In this document: positions 8,265 through 16,757 of the stretch, piece by piece | Layout of the letters: every line of letters starts with the position of its first letter | Numbering within the stretch: position 1 is the stretch's first letter | From: Rhodobacteraceae bacterium UBA6197 | Lineage (GTDB): Bacteria; Pseudomonadota; Alphaproteobacteria; Rhodobacterales; Rhodobacteraceae | Length of the DNA: 64,000 nucleotides | Direction of reading: 5' to 3' | Assembly (NCBI GenBank): GCA_002422085.1 | Contig: DISZ01000007.1 | Location: forward strand, 1-64,000 | The notes under the pieces: model-generated | Database searches by the model: none | Told to the model about the DNA's origin: nothing | What the model saw: the letters and a program-made list of their open reading frames with translations, nothing else | Made by a program: the position numbers and the translations under genes

Positions 8265-8468
8265 ATGTTCAAATCCAATGTCGGCGGCATCGACCGCATC
8301 CTGCGCATCGTCGTGGGGCTTGCCCTGATCGCGGGCTTTTTTCTTGACGCCAACAGCAGCTATCGCTGGCTCTACCTGATCGGCATCGTGCCATTGGCCA
8401 CCGGTCTGGCGGGCAGCTGCCTGCTCTATTCGATGCTCGGACTCTCGACCTGCCCGATGAAGAAATAA
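8265..8468 (+). CDS. DUF2892 (YgaP-like) inner-membrane protein
   Basis: A 67-residue protein with two predicted membrane helices (about residues 12-28 and 33-52), starting MFKSNVGGIDRILRIVVG. That N-terminus and the GLSTCPMKK end are typical of DUF2892, the membrane hairpin found at the C-terminus of E. coli YgaP after a rhodanese domain. Here it stands alone behind the Crp/Fnr gene; a separate rhodanese lies beyond uvrA. CGGAGAGAC precedes the ATG. The function is not established, but a link to sulfane sulfur or nitrosylation is possible. Confidence 0.8.
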   Translation: MFKSNVGGIDRILRIVVGLALIAGFFLDANSSYRWLYLIGIVPLATGLAGSCLLYSMLGLSTCPMKK

Positions 8469-8471
8469 GCG

Positions 8472-8560
8472 GCTTCATCTTCGCCTAAATATCCCCGCCG
8501 GAGGCTCCGACGCCTGACACAGGTGCCTCCGGCGGGAGTATTTTGACCAAAAAGAAGCCG
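8472..8560. repeat. Dispersed gene-end repeat, copies 3a and 3b (inverted pair)
   Basis: The left copy reads CTTCATCTTCGCCTAAATAT and then CCCGCCGGAGGC. The right copy reads GCCTCCGGCGGG, then AGTATTTTGACC and AAAAAGAAGCC. The arrangement is nearly identical to that at 54826-54905, down to the 19-base loop. Confidence 0.75.
8495..8537. terminator. Bidirectional hairpin between the DUF2892 gene and uvrA
   Basis: CCCGCCGGAGGC (8495-8506) pairs perfectly with GCCTCCGGCGGG (8526-8537) over a 19-base loop. AAATAT flanks the left arm and AGTATTTTG the right, giving A/T runs on both sides, as expected between two convergent genes. Confidence 0.7.
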
Positions 8561-8576
8561 CAAGAAAAAGCCAAGC

Positions 8577-11438
8577 CTATTCTGCCGCCACCCGCCGCGG
8601 TTTGAGCATCGGCCCAAGATACTGCCCGGTATAGCTCTGCCCGACCTCGGCCACCGTTTCCGGCGTGCCGGTCGCAATGATCACCCCTCCTCCGTCACCG
8701 CCCTCGGGGCCGATGTCGATGATCCAATCGGCCGTCTTGATGACGTCGAGGTTGTGTTCGATCACCACCACTGTGTTGCCCTGATCGACAATGCTGTGCA
8801 GCACTTCCAGAAGCTTCTTCACATCTTCGAAATGCAGCCCCGTGGTCGGTTCGTCCAGAATATAGAGCGTGCGGCCCGTCGCACGGCGGGACAGTTCTTT
8901 TGAAAGCTTGACGCGCTGCGCCTCGCCGCCCGACAGCGTGGTCGCCTGCTGCCCGACCTTGATGTAGCCCAAGCCGACTTCGACCAGCGCATCCATCTTT
9001 TCGCGGATCGACGGCACGGCCTTGAAAAAGCCCTGCGCATCTTCAACCGTCATATCAAGAACGTCTGCTATGCTCTTGCCTTTAAAGTGAACTTCCAGAG
9101 TTTCGCGGTTGTAGCGGTGACCCTTGCAGGTTTCACATTCGACATAGACATCGGGCAGGAAATGCATCTCGATCTTGATCACACCGTCGCCCTGACATGC
9201 CTCGCAGCGCCCGCCCTTGACGTTGAACGAGAACCGCCCCGGCTTGTAGCCGCGCGCTTTTGACTCGGGCAGACCGGCGAACCAGTCGCGGATCGGAGTG
9301 AAGGCGCCGGTATAGGTGGCCGGGTTTGACCGTGGCGTGCGGCCGATGGCGCGCTGGTCGATGTCGATCACCTTGTCGAGGTATTCCAGCCCCTTGATCG
9401 TTTCGCAAGGTGCCGGCGTCTGGCGCGCGCCGTTCAGCCGCGTGCTGGCGGTCTTGAACAGGGTCTCGATGGTCAGCGTGGATTTGCCGCCGCCCGAAAC
9501 CCCGGTGACGCAGACAAATTTGCCCAACGGGAACTCGGCGGTGACGTTCTTGAGGTTGTTGCCGGTGGCGCCCACCACCTTGACCGATTTGCCACTGCCC
9601 GCGCGGCGCTGTTTGGGCACCGGAATTTCGCGCGTGCCCGAAAGATACTGCCCGGTCAGGCTGGCCGGATCGGCGGCAATTTCGTCGGGGGTGCCGCGCG
9701 CGACGACCTGGCCGCCATGCACCCCCGCGCCCGGCCCCATGTCGAAAACGTAATCGGCATGGCGGATTGCGTCTTCGTCATGTTCGACCACCAGCACCGA
9801 ATTGCCCTGATCGCGCAGATTTTTCAGCGTTGTCAGCAGCCGGTCATTGTCGCGCTGATGCAGCCCGATCGAGGGCTCATCCAGCACATACAACACCCCG
9901 GTCAGCCCCGAACCGATCTGCGAGGCCAGCCGGATGCGCTGGCTTTCGCCGCCCGACAGCGTGCCCGCCGCACGGCTGAGCGTCAGGTAGTCCAGCCCGA
10001 CATTGACCAAAAACCCCAGTCTTTCGCGGATTTCCTTCAAGATCGCCTTGGCAATTTCGTTCTTTTGCACCGACAGGCTGGCCGGCACCGCCTCGGCCCA
10101 GGCGTGGGCCTCGCGGATCGACATTTCGACCACCTGACCGACGTGCAGCCCGGCGATTTTCACCGCCAGCGCCTCGGGTTTCAGCCGGTAGCCGCCGCAG
10201 GCGCCGCAGGGGCGATTGTTCTGATAGCGCTCCATTTCCTCGCGCGACCAGGCGCTGTCGGTTTCGCGGTAACGACGCTCCATATTGGGGATGATGCCCT
10301 CGAAGGTGCGGCTGACCTGATAGACGCGGCCGCCCTCGTCGAAACGAAAGGCGATCTCTTCTTCGCCCGAGCCATAGAGAAACAGCTTTTGCACCGCCTC
10401 GGGCAGGTCTTTCCACGCCTTGCGCCGGTCAAAGCCGAAATGTTTGGCAAGCGCTTCGATGGTCTGGGTGAAATAGGGGCTTTTCGATCGGGCCCAAGGC
10501 GCGATTGCCCCGTTGGCCACGGTCAGCGTGACATCGGGCACCACGAGGCGTTCGTCAAAGAACAGCTCCATTCCCAGCCCGTCGCAAACCGGGCAGGCCC
10601 CGAACGGCGCGTTGAAGGAAAAGAGCCGCGGCTCGATCTCGGGGATGGTAAAGCCCGACACCGGGCAGGCGAATTTCTCTGAAAACGTGAAGCGTTCGGG
10701 CTCTTCGCCCTCGGGCGCGACGGTTTCCAGCAGCGCGATGCCGTCGGCAAGGTCCAGCGCGGTGCGAAAGCTGTCGGCCAGACGGGTTTCAAGCCCCTCG
10801 CGGACCACGATCCGGTCCACCACCACGTCGATGTTGTGGCGAAACTTCTTGTCCAGAACCGGCGGTTCCTCCAGTTCGTGATAGGTGCCGTTGACCTTGA
10901 CACGGGCAAAGCCCTGTTTGCGCAAGTCAATGAATTCCTTGCGGTATTCGCCTTTTCGGTCGCGCACGATCGGGGCCAGAAGATAGGCGCGCGTGCCCTC
11001 GGGCAGGGCCATCACCCGGTCCACCATGTCTTGCACCTGCTGCGCCTCGATCGGCAGGCCGGTGGCGGGGCTGTAGGGTGTGCCCGCGCGGGCAAACAAA
11101 AGCCGCATGTAGTCGTAGATTTCGGTCACCGTGCCCACCGTCGAGCGCGGATTCTTTGAGGTGGTCTTTTGTTCGATCGAGATCGCCGGGCTCAGCCCCG
11201 AGATGTGATCGACGTCAGGTTTCCCCATCATATCAAGGAATTGGCGCGCATAGGCCGACAGGCTTTCGACATAGCGGCGCTGGCCCTCGGCGTAGATCGT
11301 ATCAAAGGCGAGGCTGGATTTCCCCGACCCCGACAGCCCGGTGATGACCACGAACTGATCGCGCGGGATGTCCAGATCGACGTTTTTGAGGTTGTGTTCG
11401 CGTGCGCCGCGCACCTCGATGAACTTCTGCTCGACCAT
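8577..11438 (-). CDS. uvrA: UvrABC excinuclease subunit A
   Basis: A 953-residue damage-recognition ATPase of nucleotide excision repair. It has two ABC modules: Walker A GLSGSGKSS at residues 34-42 and a second GVSGGGKST after about 640, with two LSGGE signatures. Zinc modules include CGACGGYR and CEACQGDG...CETCKG. In the first zinc module the usual CxxC reads CPVS (a Ser replaces the second Cys), while its partner CPVC is intact. An SOS box lies 90 bases upstream. It is divergent from the rhodanese gene. Confidence 0.98.
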   Translation of the reverse strand: MVEQKFIEVRGAREHNLKNVDLDIPRDQFVVITGLSGSGKSSLAFDTIYAEGQRRYVESLSAYARQFLDMMGKPDVDHISGLSPAISIEQKTTSKNPRSTVGTVTEIYDYMRLLFARAGTPYSPATGLPIEAQQVQDMVDRVMALPEGTRAYLLAPIVRDRKGEYRKEFIDLRKQGFARVKVNGTYHELEEPPVLDKKFRHNIDVVVDRIVVREGLETRLADSFRTALDLADGIALLETVAPEGEEPERFTFSEKFACPVSGFTIPEIEPRLFSFNAPFGACPVCDGLGMELFFDERLVVPDVTLTVANGAIAPWARSKSPYFTQTIEALAKHFGFDRRKAWKDLPEAVQKLFLYGSGEEEIAFRFDEGGRVYQVSRTFEGIIPNMERRYRETDSAWSREEMERYQNNRPCGACGGYRLKPEALAVKIAGLHVGQVVEMSIREAHAWAEAVPASLSVQKNEIAKAILKEIRERLGFLVNVGLDYLTLSRAAGTLSGGESQRIRLASQIGSGLTGVLYVLDEPSIGLHQRDNDRLLTTLKNLRDQGNSVLVVEHDEDAIRHADYVFDMGPGAGVHGGQVVARGTPDEIAADPASLTGQYLSGTREIPVPKQRRAGSGKSVKVVGATGNNLKNVTAEFPLGKFVCVTGVSGGGKSTLTIETLFKTASTRLNGARQTPAPCETIKGLEYLDKVIDIDQRAIGRTPRSNPATYTGAFTPIRDWFAGLPESKARGYKPGRFSFNVKGGRCEACQGDGVIKIEMHFLPDVYVECETCKGHRYNRETLEVHFKGKSIADVLDMTVEDAQGFFKAVPSIREKMDALVEVGLGYIKVGQQATTLSGGEAQRVKLSKELSRRATGRTLYILDEPTTGLHFEDVKKLLEVLHSIVDQGNTVVVIEHNLDVIKTADWIIDIGPEGGDGGGVIIATGTPETVAEVGQSYTGQYLGPMLKPRRVAAE

Positions 11439-11527
11439 TCACTGCGCCCCCAGGACTGTTGCGGCCACGTCTGGCATCCCAGCGCCCTGAATACGCCATG
11501 GACGCCGAGTCTCCAAGCCACATTAGC

Positions 11528-11542
11528 GAACGAATAGTGAAC
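11528..11542 (-). promoter_or_regulatory. SOS (LexA) box upstream of uvrA
   Basis: On the uvrA strand the site reads GTTC-ACTATTC-GTTC, exactly the alphaproteobacterial LexA motif GTTC-N7-GTTC. It is 90-104 bases before the uvrA ATG, so damage induction of uvrA is expected. Confidence 0.85.
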
Positions 11543-11720
11543 GCATCGCGGGAATCACTGGTTTTCGGCGGCGGGGGCGGCGCTTTTGGGGCGCTGTGGG
11601 GCCGGGTCGCGTTGCGATGCCGCATCACATGCTGAAACCGGAATGTTTTTGCGGCAAGGTTCTTGATTCCACCGCGCGATATGCCACATCTGACAGGCAA
11701 AGCGGTTCGTGAAAGGCGCC

Positions 11721-12098
11721 ATGATGTTCAACTTCCTTCGCCCCTCGAGCGCCAATGGGGCGCGAGTGCAACGGATTGACCCCAAGGAGGCGGTGACACG
11801 CGCCGCAGCGGGTGAGATCACGCTGATCGACGTGCGCGACGGAGCCGAGCTGCGCGCCTCGGGGCGGGCCGCGGGGTCGCTGCATGTGCCGCTGATGGCG
11901 CTGCGGATGAAATGCGACCCGTCCAGCCCCGAATGCCTGCCGCAACTGAAAACCGACACGCCGGTCGCGATCTACTGTGCCACGGGCGCGCGCAGCCAGG
12001 GTGCGGGGCAGATGCTTTTGCAGATGGGCTATACCACGGTCTACAACCTTGGTGGCCTTTACGACTGGCACGCGGGCGGCGGCAAGATCGAGCGCTGA
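11721..12098 (+). CDS. Single-domain rhodanese (sulfurtransferase)
   Basis: A 125-residue protein consisting of one rhodanese domain: LIDVRDGAEL near 35-44, then the active-site loop YCATGARSQGAG with persulfide-forming Cys86. It should transfer sulfane sulfur from thiosulfate or a persulfide donor to an acceptor. ATG at 11721 (or 11724) is preferred over an in-frame GTG at 11709. It is divergent from uvrA. Together with the DUF2892 protein on the other side of uvrA, it supplies the two halves that are fused in YgaP. Confidence 0.9.
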   Translation: MMFNFLRPSSANGARVQRIDPKEAVTRAAAGEITLIDVRDGAELRASGRAAGSLHVPLMALRMKCDPSSPECLPQLKTDTPVAIYCATGARSQGAGQMLLQMGYTTVYNLGGLYDWHAGGGKIER

Positions 12099-12141
12099 GC
12101 CCGCCTGCAACGGCCCAAGGCGCCACCCCGCAAGACCGCGT

Positions 12142-13317
12142 TCAATTTTGTGCGCGGCGTCGGGTCAGGACGGAATGAACCAGAATTCCCGCCGCGCAGA
12201 CCGGTAGCGCAAAGCCGCTGATCGCCGCCGGGCCAAAGCGCGCCACCAGCGCCAACAACAGCGGCGTGCCCAGCGTGGTGCCGACATTGCCCAGTTGCGC
12301 AATTGCGCCGGCGGCGGCGGCGCGGTCCTCGGCCGTGGCGTTCAGCGCCGGTATCGCGGCAAAGCTGGCGCCTTGCACCAGCCCCAGCGCGGCCGACAGC
12401 GCCAGCGCCGCGGTCATCCCCGCAACGCCCTGCCCCAGCGTCACCGCCCAGCCCAACGCCGCCACCATCGCCAGCGCAAACCCCAACTGCACCACCCGCA
12501 CCGCCCCCAGACGGCGCGTCAACGCCACGCCAAGCCCCAGCGAGGTCACGATCGAGGCCAGCGGCATCGCCCCGGCCACCAGCGCGCGATGCTCGGGCGC
12601 GACCTCGGCCGGGACCAGCGTCAGCAGCGCCACGAACAAAAGCGTATAGAAGACAAAGCCCATCGCCGGCGCGGCAATATCGGGCGAGGTATAGATCCGG
12701 GCATGATCGGCCAGCACCGACCTCGCGCTGAGGCGGGCCGTGCTGCGCGGCGTATCCGCCGGCAGAACCCACGCCAGAAGGGCGGCGGCGCAGGCCATCA
12801 GCGCCCCATGCAGCACAAACAACGCCCCCGCCCCGTGGCTTTGCGCCAGCGGCAGGCCAAAGGCTGCGGTCAGGGTGAAAGCCAGGCTGAAGAAGGTGGA
12901 CCATAGCGTCATCGCCGCCGCCTGGTCTTGCGGCGCCGTGACCCGCGCAATCAGCACCGGGCCGGTGACGACGATGGCAAGATGCGCAAACCCCTCAAGG
13001 ATGCGCGCCGCAATCATCCAGCCCAGCGGCAAGATCACCGCCTCAAGCGCCGATAGCGCCGCTCCGGTCAAAGCCGCCCCGATAATCATCCGCCGCGCGC
13101 CGAGTCGCGTGACCATCAGCCCCGCGGTGGTGCCAAAGACAATGCCCACCCCGCCCACGACCGAGACCACAAGCCCCAACCGCGCCCCCGCCTCGGGCCA
13201 AAGCGGCGCCAGTTCGGCAAAGATCACCCCGACCTTGGAAAATTGGCCCGCCGCGCAAAGCCCGGCGAACCAGAGGGCCAGAACCACGCCCCAACGGGTA
13301 CGCGGCGGGCTCATCAC
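12142..13317 (-). CDS. MFS transporter
   Basis: A 391-residue integral membrane protein with about twelve predicted helices. The N-terminal half has LGARRMIIGAAL at the usual 2-3 loop position, and hydrophobic segments continue to VCAAGILVHSVLT. The family is Major Facilitator; nothing visible fixes the substrate. Its start overlaps the lpdA stop by four bases (ATGA), so it is the last gene of that operon. It is convergent with the rhodanese gene. Confidence 0.88.
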   Translation of the reverse strand: MMSPPRTRWGVVLALWFAGLCAAGQFSKVGVIFAELAPLWPEAGARLGLVVSVVGGVGIVFGTTAGLMVTRLGARRMIIGAALTGAALSALEAVILPLGWMIAARILEGFAHLAIVVTGPVLIARVTAPQDQAAAMTLWSTFFSLAFTLTAAFGLPLAQSHGAGALFVLHGALMACAAALLAWVLPADTPRSTARLSARSVLADHARIYTSPDIAAPAMGFVFYTLLFVALLTLVPAEVAPEHRALVAGAMPLASIVTSLGLGVALTRRLGAVRVVQLGFALAMVAALGWAVTLGQGVAGMTAALALSAALGLVQGASFAAIPALNATAEDRAAAAGAIAQLGNVGTTLGTPLLLALVARFGPAAISGFALPVCAAGILVHSVLTRRRAQN

Positions 13318-14723
13318 ATATGCAACGCGCGCCCGTAGGCATCCAGCACCGCCTCGTGCATCATCTCGGACAGGGTCGGGTGCGGGAAGACGGTGTTCAT
13401 CAGGTCTTCTTCGGTGGTCTCCAGCGCGCGGCCGACGACATAGCCCTGAATAAGCTCGGTCACTTCGGCACCAACCATATGGGCGCCCAGCAGCTCGCCG
13501 GTCTTGGCGTCAAAGACGGTCTTTACCAGCCCCTCGGCCTCGCCCAGCGCGATCGCCTTGCCGTTGCCGATAAAGGGGAAATGGCCGACGCGGATGTCAT
13601 AGCCCTGCTCTTTCGCGCGGGCCTCGGTCAGCCCGACGCTGGCGATCTGCGGCTGGCAATAGGTGCAACCGGCGATCGAGCCGGGCTTGATCGGGTGCGG
13701 ATGGCCGCCCGCGATCAGTTCGGCCACCATCACGCCTTCATGGCTGGCCTTGTGCGCCAGCCACGGCGCGCCCGCGATATCGCCGATGGCAAACAGCCCG
13801 GCAACGCCGGTGCGGCAGAATTCATCGGTCACCACATGGGTGCGGTCGATCTTGACCCCCAGCGCCTCAAGGCCAAGGTTCTCGACATTGCCGACGATGC
13901 CAACGGCCGAGATCACGGTGTCGAATTCGGCGGTGGTGGTGCCCTTGGCGTCTTCGAGATGCGCGGTCACCTTGCCGCCGCCCTTGCCGTCGGGCGCCCG
14001 ATCGAGCTTCTTGACCGTGGTCTTTTCAAGGATCTTCATTCCCTGTTTCACGAATTGCTTCTTGGCAAAGGCGCTGATTTCGGCGTCCTCGACCGGCAGC
14101 ACCCGGTCCATCACCTCGACAACCGTCGTATCGGCGCCCAAGGTATTGTAAAAGCTAGCAAATTCAATTCCGATCGCACCCGACCCGATCACCAGAAGCT
14201 TTTTCGGCATCCGTTTCGGGGCCAGCGCGTGTTTGTAGGTCCAGACCAGATCGCCGTCGGCCTCAAGCCCGGGCAGTTCGCGGGCGCGCGCGCCGGTGGC
14301 CACAATGATCGCCTTGGCGGTCATCTCCTCGGTGCCCTTGTCGGTCTTGACCGAAACCACGCCGGCCTTGGGCAGCGTCGCCGTCCCCATCACCACGGTG
14401 ATCTTGTTCTTCTTCATCAGATGGCCGATGCCGCCAGAAAGCTGCTTGGCCACGCCGCGCGACCGCGCCACCACCGCATCGAGGTCGTAGCCGATGTTGT
14501 CGGCCTTGAGACCAAATTCCTTGGCGCGGTGCATCAGGTGAAACACCTCGGACGAGCGCAGCAGCGCCTTGGTCGGGATGCAGCCCCAGTTCAGGCAGAT
14601 GCCGCCCAGGTGCTCGCGCTCGACGATGGCGACGTTCAGGCCCAGTTGCGCGCCCCGGATTGCGGCAACATAGCCGCCCGGTCCGGCGCCGATCACGATC
14701 ATGTCGAAGCTTTTGCCAGCCAT
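13314..14723 (-). CDS. lpdA: Dihydrolipoamide dehydrogenase (E3)
   Basis: This 469-residue FAD disulfide reductase reoxidises dihydrolipoamide in 2-oxoacid dehydrogenase complexes or glycine cleavage, passing electrons to NAD. The FAD motif GAGPGG is at 13-18, the redox pair is CLNWGC with IPTK after it, the NAD motif is GSGAIGIEFASFYNTLG, and the C-terminal catalytic HPTLSE is present. The CLNWGCIPTKALL form is common in alphaproteobacterial E3 proteins. No E1 or E2 genes are adjacent. It lies between a DUF924 gene (upstream, 42-base gap) and an MFS gene that overlaps its end. Confidence 0.96.
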   Translation of the reverse strand: MAGKSFDMIVIGAGPGGYVAAIRGAQLGLNVAIVEREHLGGICLNWGCIPTKALLRSSEVFHLMHRAKEFGLKADNIGYDLDAVVARSRGVAKQLSGGIGHLMKKNKITVVMGTATLPKAGVVSVKTDKGTEEMTAKAIIVATGARARELPGLEADGDLVWTYKHALAPKRMPKKLLVIGSGAIGIEFASFYNTLGADTTVVEVMDRVLPVEDAEISAFAKKQFVKQGMKILEKTTVKKLDRAPDGKGGGKVTAHLEDAKGTTTAEFDTVISAVGIVGNVENLGLEALGVKIDRTHVVTDEFCRTGVAGLFAIGDIAGAPWLAHKASHEGVMVAELIAGGHPHPIKPGSIAGCTYCQPQIASVGLTEARAKEQGYDIRVGHFPFIGNGKAIALGEAEGLVKTVFDAKTGELLGAHMVGAEVTELIQGYVVGRALETTEEDLMNTVFPHPTLSEMMHEAVLDAYGRALHM

Positions 14724-14765
14724 GTCAGTCCCTCCAGAAAAATTAGTTTGCCATTAAACTATTTT

Positions 14766-15329
14766 TTAACGGGTATCAATGGCAGGTGTTTCCGCCAGTA
14801 TCACCCCATAACCTCCGGCCGCCAGAATGGCCTCTTCGGCGGCGGTCGAGACCCGCCCCAGCGCGGCGTTGCGCCAAGGGAACCGGCCAAAACGGGCGAT
14901 CGCGGCGGCGTGGGCGCGGGCGTGGCGCTGATTGTCGCCGGGCAGGCGCGCGTCAAACAGCGCGATGGCGCGGTTTTGCAGGGCCAGATCCTCGGCATGC
15001 ATGAACGGCAGGTAAAAGAACTGCCGCCCCGGCGGCGGGATCTGCAGATCGAAGCCACGCTCGATGGCCGCATTGGCCAGATCGATCGCCAGTGCATCGG
15101 TGGCAAAGCTGCGCGGATCGCCGCGAAACATGTTGCGCGGAAACTGGTCGCACAGCACGATCTGCGCCAAAGCCCCGCGCGCGGTCGTGCCCCAGTCCAG
15201 ATCGGCCGCCCTTTGCCAAAGCGGCAAGAACCGCGCGCGGATCAGATCATCCAGCGCCGTCTCGCTGCGATACCACCCCGCAGGGCCGACCTCTTTAAGC
15301 CAGAAGGCCAGAACGTCTTCTTCCGTCAT
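14766..15329 (-). CDS. DUF924 family protein
   Basis: A 187-residue protein with the DUF924 signatures LCDQFPRNMFRG (near residues 57-68) and FFYLPFMHAEDLALQ (about 103-117). The family is all-helical, TPR-like, and has no established function. It begins MTEEDVLAFWLKEVGPAGWY, as is usual, so the start is probably right. It is upstream of lpdA and downstream of an MFS gene, all on the minus strand. Confidence 0.88.
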   Translation of the reverse strand: MTEEDVLAFWLKEVGPAGWYRSETALDDLIRARFLPLWQRAADLDWGTTARGALAQIVLCDQFPRNMFRGDPRSFATDALAIDLANAAIERGFDLQIPPPGRQFFYLPFMHAEDLALQNRAIALFDARLPGDNQRHARAHAAAIARFGRFPWRNAALGRVSTAAEEAILAAGGYGVILAETPAIDTR

Positions 15330-15374
15330 GGTGCTTTCTCCCTACCACAAGGCTGGCAGGTTCCGCGCGCCGGA

Positions 15375-16700
15375 TCAATGCCCCTCAGGCTCGGGCTGGG
15401 TCTTGGTCCCGGTCTCGGTTTCAGTCCCGGTCCCGGTCCCGGTCTCGGTCGGAAGGGGGTCGGTATGCGGCAAGTCCTGAGCGGCCTCAAGCGCGACCTC
15501 GACCGCGAACATCGTCGCCGAGGGTGACAGCACGGCAAAGGCGCCGGTTTGTTCGGTAGGCAGACCCGCGCGCCGGGTCATCCGCCAGCCGGCATAGCCC
15601 GAAATCGCCGCCATCAGCAGTCCGATATAAAGGAAGAAACCGCCGTCCCCCACCGCTTCCATCAACCAGCCAGTCACGATCGGGCCGGTGATCGCCCCCA
15701 GACCATTGATGAACAACAGCCCCGCCGACGCCGATGCCATGTCGGAATTATCAAGATAATCATTGGTATAGGCCAAAAGCAACGAATAGATCGGGTTCGC
15801 GATGCCGCCGATCAACACCGCCATCACCAAAAGCACGCCAAAGCCCGGATCGGTCACAAAGACCAGCGCCATCGCCAGCGCCCCGGCCGCCGCCAGCCCC
15901 AGAATCAACAGCCGCCGGTCCATCCGGTCCGAGGCCCAGCCGATCGGATATTGAAACAGCAACCCCCCCACATAGATCGCGGCCACAAAGGCCGAGATCT
16001 CGCGCACGCTCAGCCCCGCCCGCGTGCCCCAGACCGAGGCCATGCCAAACAGCGCCGAAAACACCCCCCCCATCAGGAACATCCCGACACAGCCCAGCGG
16101 CGAAGCGGCAAACAGCCGCGCAAAGCTCATCCGCTGGGTGGTCTCGAACGGCGGCGCCGGCGCGGCCGACAACAGAATCGGCGTGAAGGCGACCGACACC
16201 AGCACCGAGGGGATGACGAACAGGAAATAGCCCGACGGATCGCCGGTATTCATCAAAAGCTGCGCGCCGATGATGCCGATCGCCTGCACGATCATATAGG
16301 CCGACAGGGTCTGGCCGCGGGTCTCATTGGTGCTCGAGGCATTCAGCCAGCTTTCGGCGGTGATATAGACGCCCGAAAAGGAAAACCCGATCAGCACCCG
16401 CATCGCCGTCCATGCCACCCAGTTGGGCGCCGTCGCATAAAGGATCAGCACCGCAGAAATCAGGCTGCCGAGCGCCGCGAACACCCGCACATGACCGACG
16501 CGGCGGATCAGTTCGGGGGTCAACCGCGACCCGAACAGGAAGCCGAGAAAATAGGCCGACATGACCACCGACATCTGATAGGTGCTGATGTTCTCGATCT
16601 CGCCGCGGATACCCAACAAGGTGCCTTGCATCCCGTTGCCGACCATCAACAGCATGACCCCCAGCAAGAGCGGCCAGGAATTGCGCAAAACACTCAGCAT
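15375..16700 (-). CDS. MFS transporter (YcaD-like) with a low-complexity tail
   Basis: A 441-residue, twelve-helix MFS protein. ATG at 16700 is preferred over the ORF's upstream start because GAGGTG stands seven bases before it; the product then begins MLSVLRNSWPLLLG. SAYFLGFLFGSRLTPELIRRVGH is the loop 2-3 signature. The substrate is unknown. After the last helix the protein ends in a 24-residue run of Thr, Gly and Glu (TETGTGTGTETETG...) encoded by simple GGTCCC/GGTCTC repeats at 15386-15455. Confidence 0.88.
   Translation of the reverse strand: MLSVLRNSWPLLLGVMLLMVGNGMQGTLLGIRGEIENISTYQMSVVMSAYFLGFLFGSRLTPELIRRVGHVRVFAALGSLISAVLILYATAPNWVAWTAMRVLIGFSFSGVYITAESWLNASSTNETRGQTLSAYMIVQAIGIIGAQLLMNTGDPSGYFLFVIPSVLVSVAFTPILLSAAPAPPFETTQRMSFARLFAASPLGCVGMFLMGGVFSALFGMASVWGTRAGLSVREISAFVAAIYVGGLLFQYPIGWASDRMDRRLLILGLAAAGALAMALVFVTDPGFGVLLVMAVLIGGIANPIYSLLLAYTNDYLDNSDMASASAGLLFINGLGAITGPIVTGWLMEAVGDGGFFLYIGLLMAAISGYAGWRMTRRAGLPTEQTGAFAVLSPSATMFAVEVALEAAQDLPHTDPLPTETGTGTGTETETGTKTQPEPEGH
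15386..15455 (-). repeat. Coding simple repeat (GGTCCC/GGTCTC) at the end of the MFS gene
   Basis: About ten six-base units such as GGTCCC, GGTCTC and GGTTTC encode alternating Thr-Gly and Thr-Glu in the C-terminal tail. The unit length is a multiple of three, so copy changes would keep the frame. Confidence 0.75.
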
Positions 16701-16757
16701 CAGGCACCTCGTTCGGTCGGAGGGCGGGTTTAGCGCGACGAGGTCGCCGCACAAGCG

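Noticed and set aside
14743..14769. TTAG-N7-TTAA followed by TTAA upstream of lpdA, like a CtrA box.
   Set aside because: The first half site deviates and the next spacing is eight bases; too weak beside the exact site at cckA.
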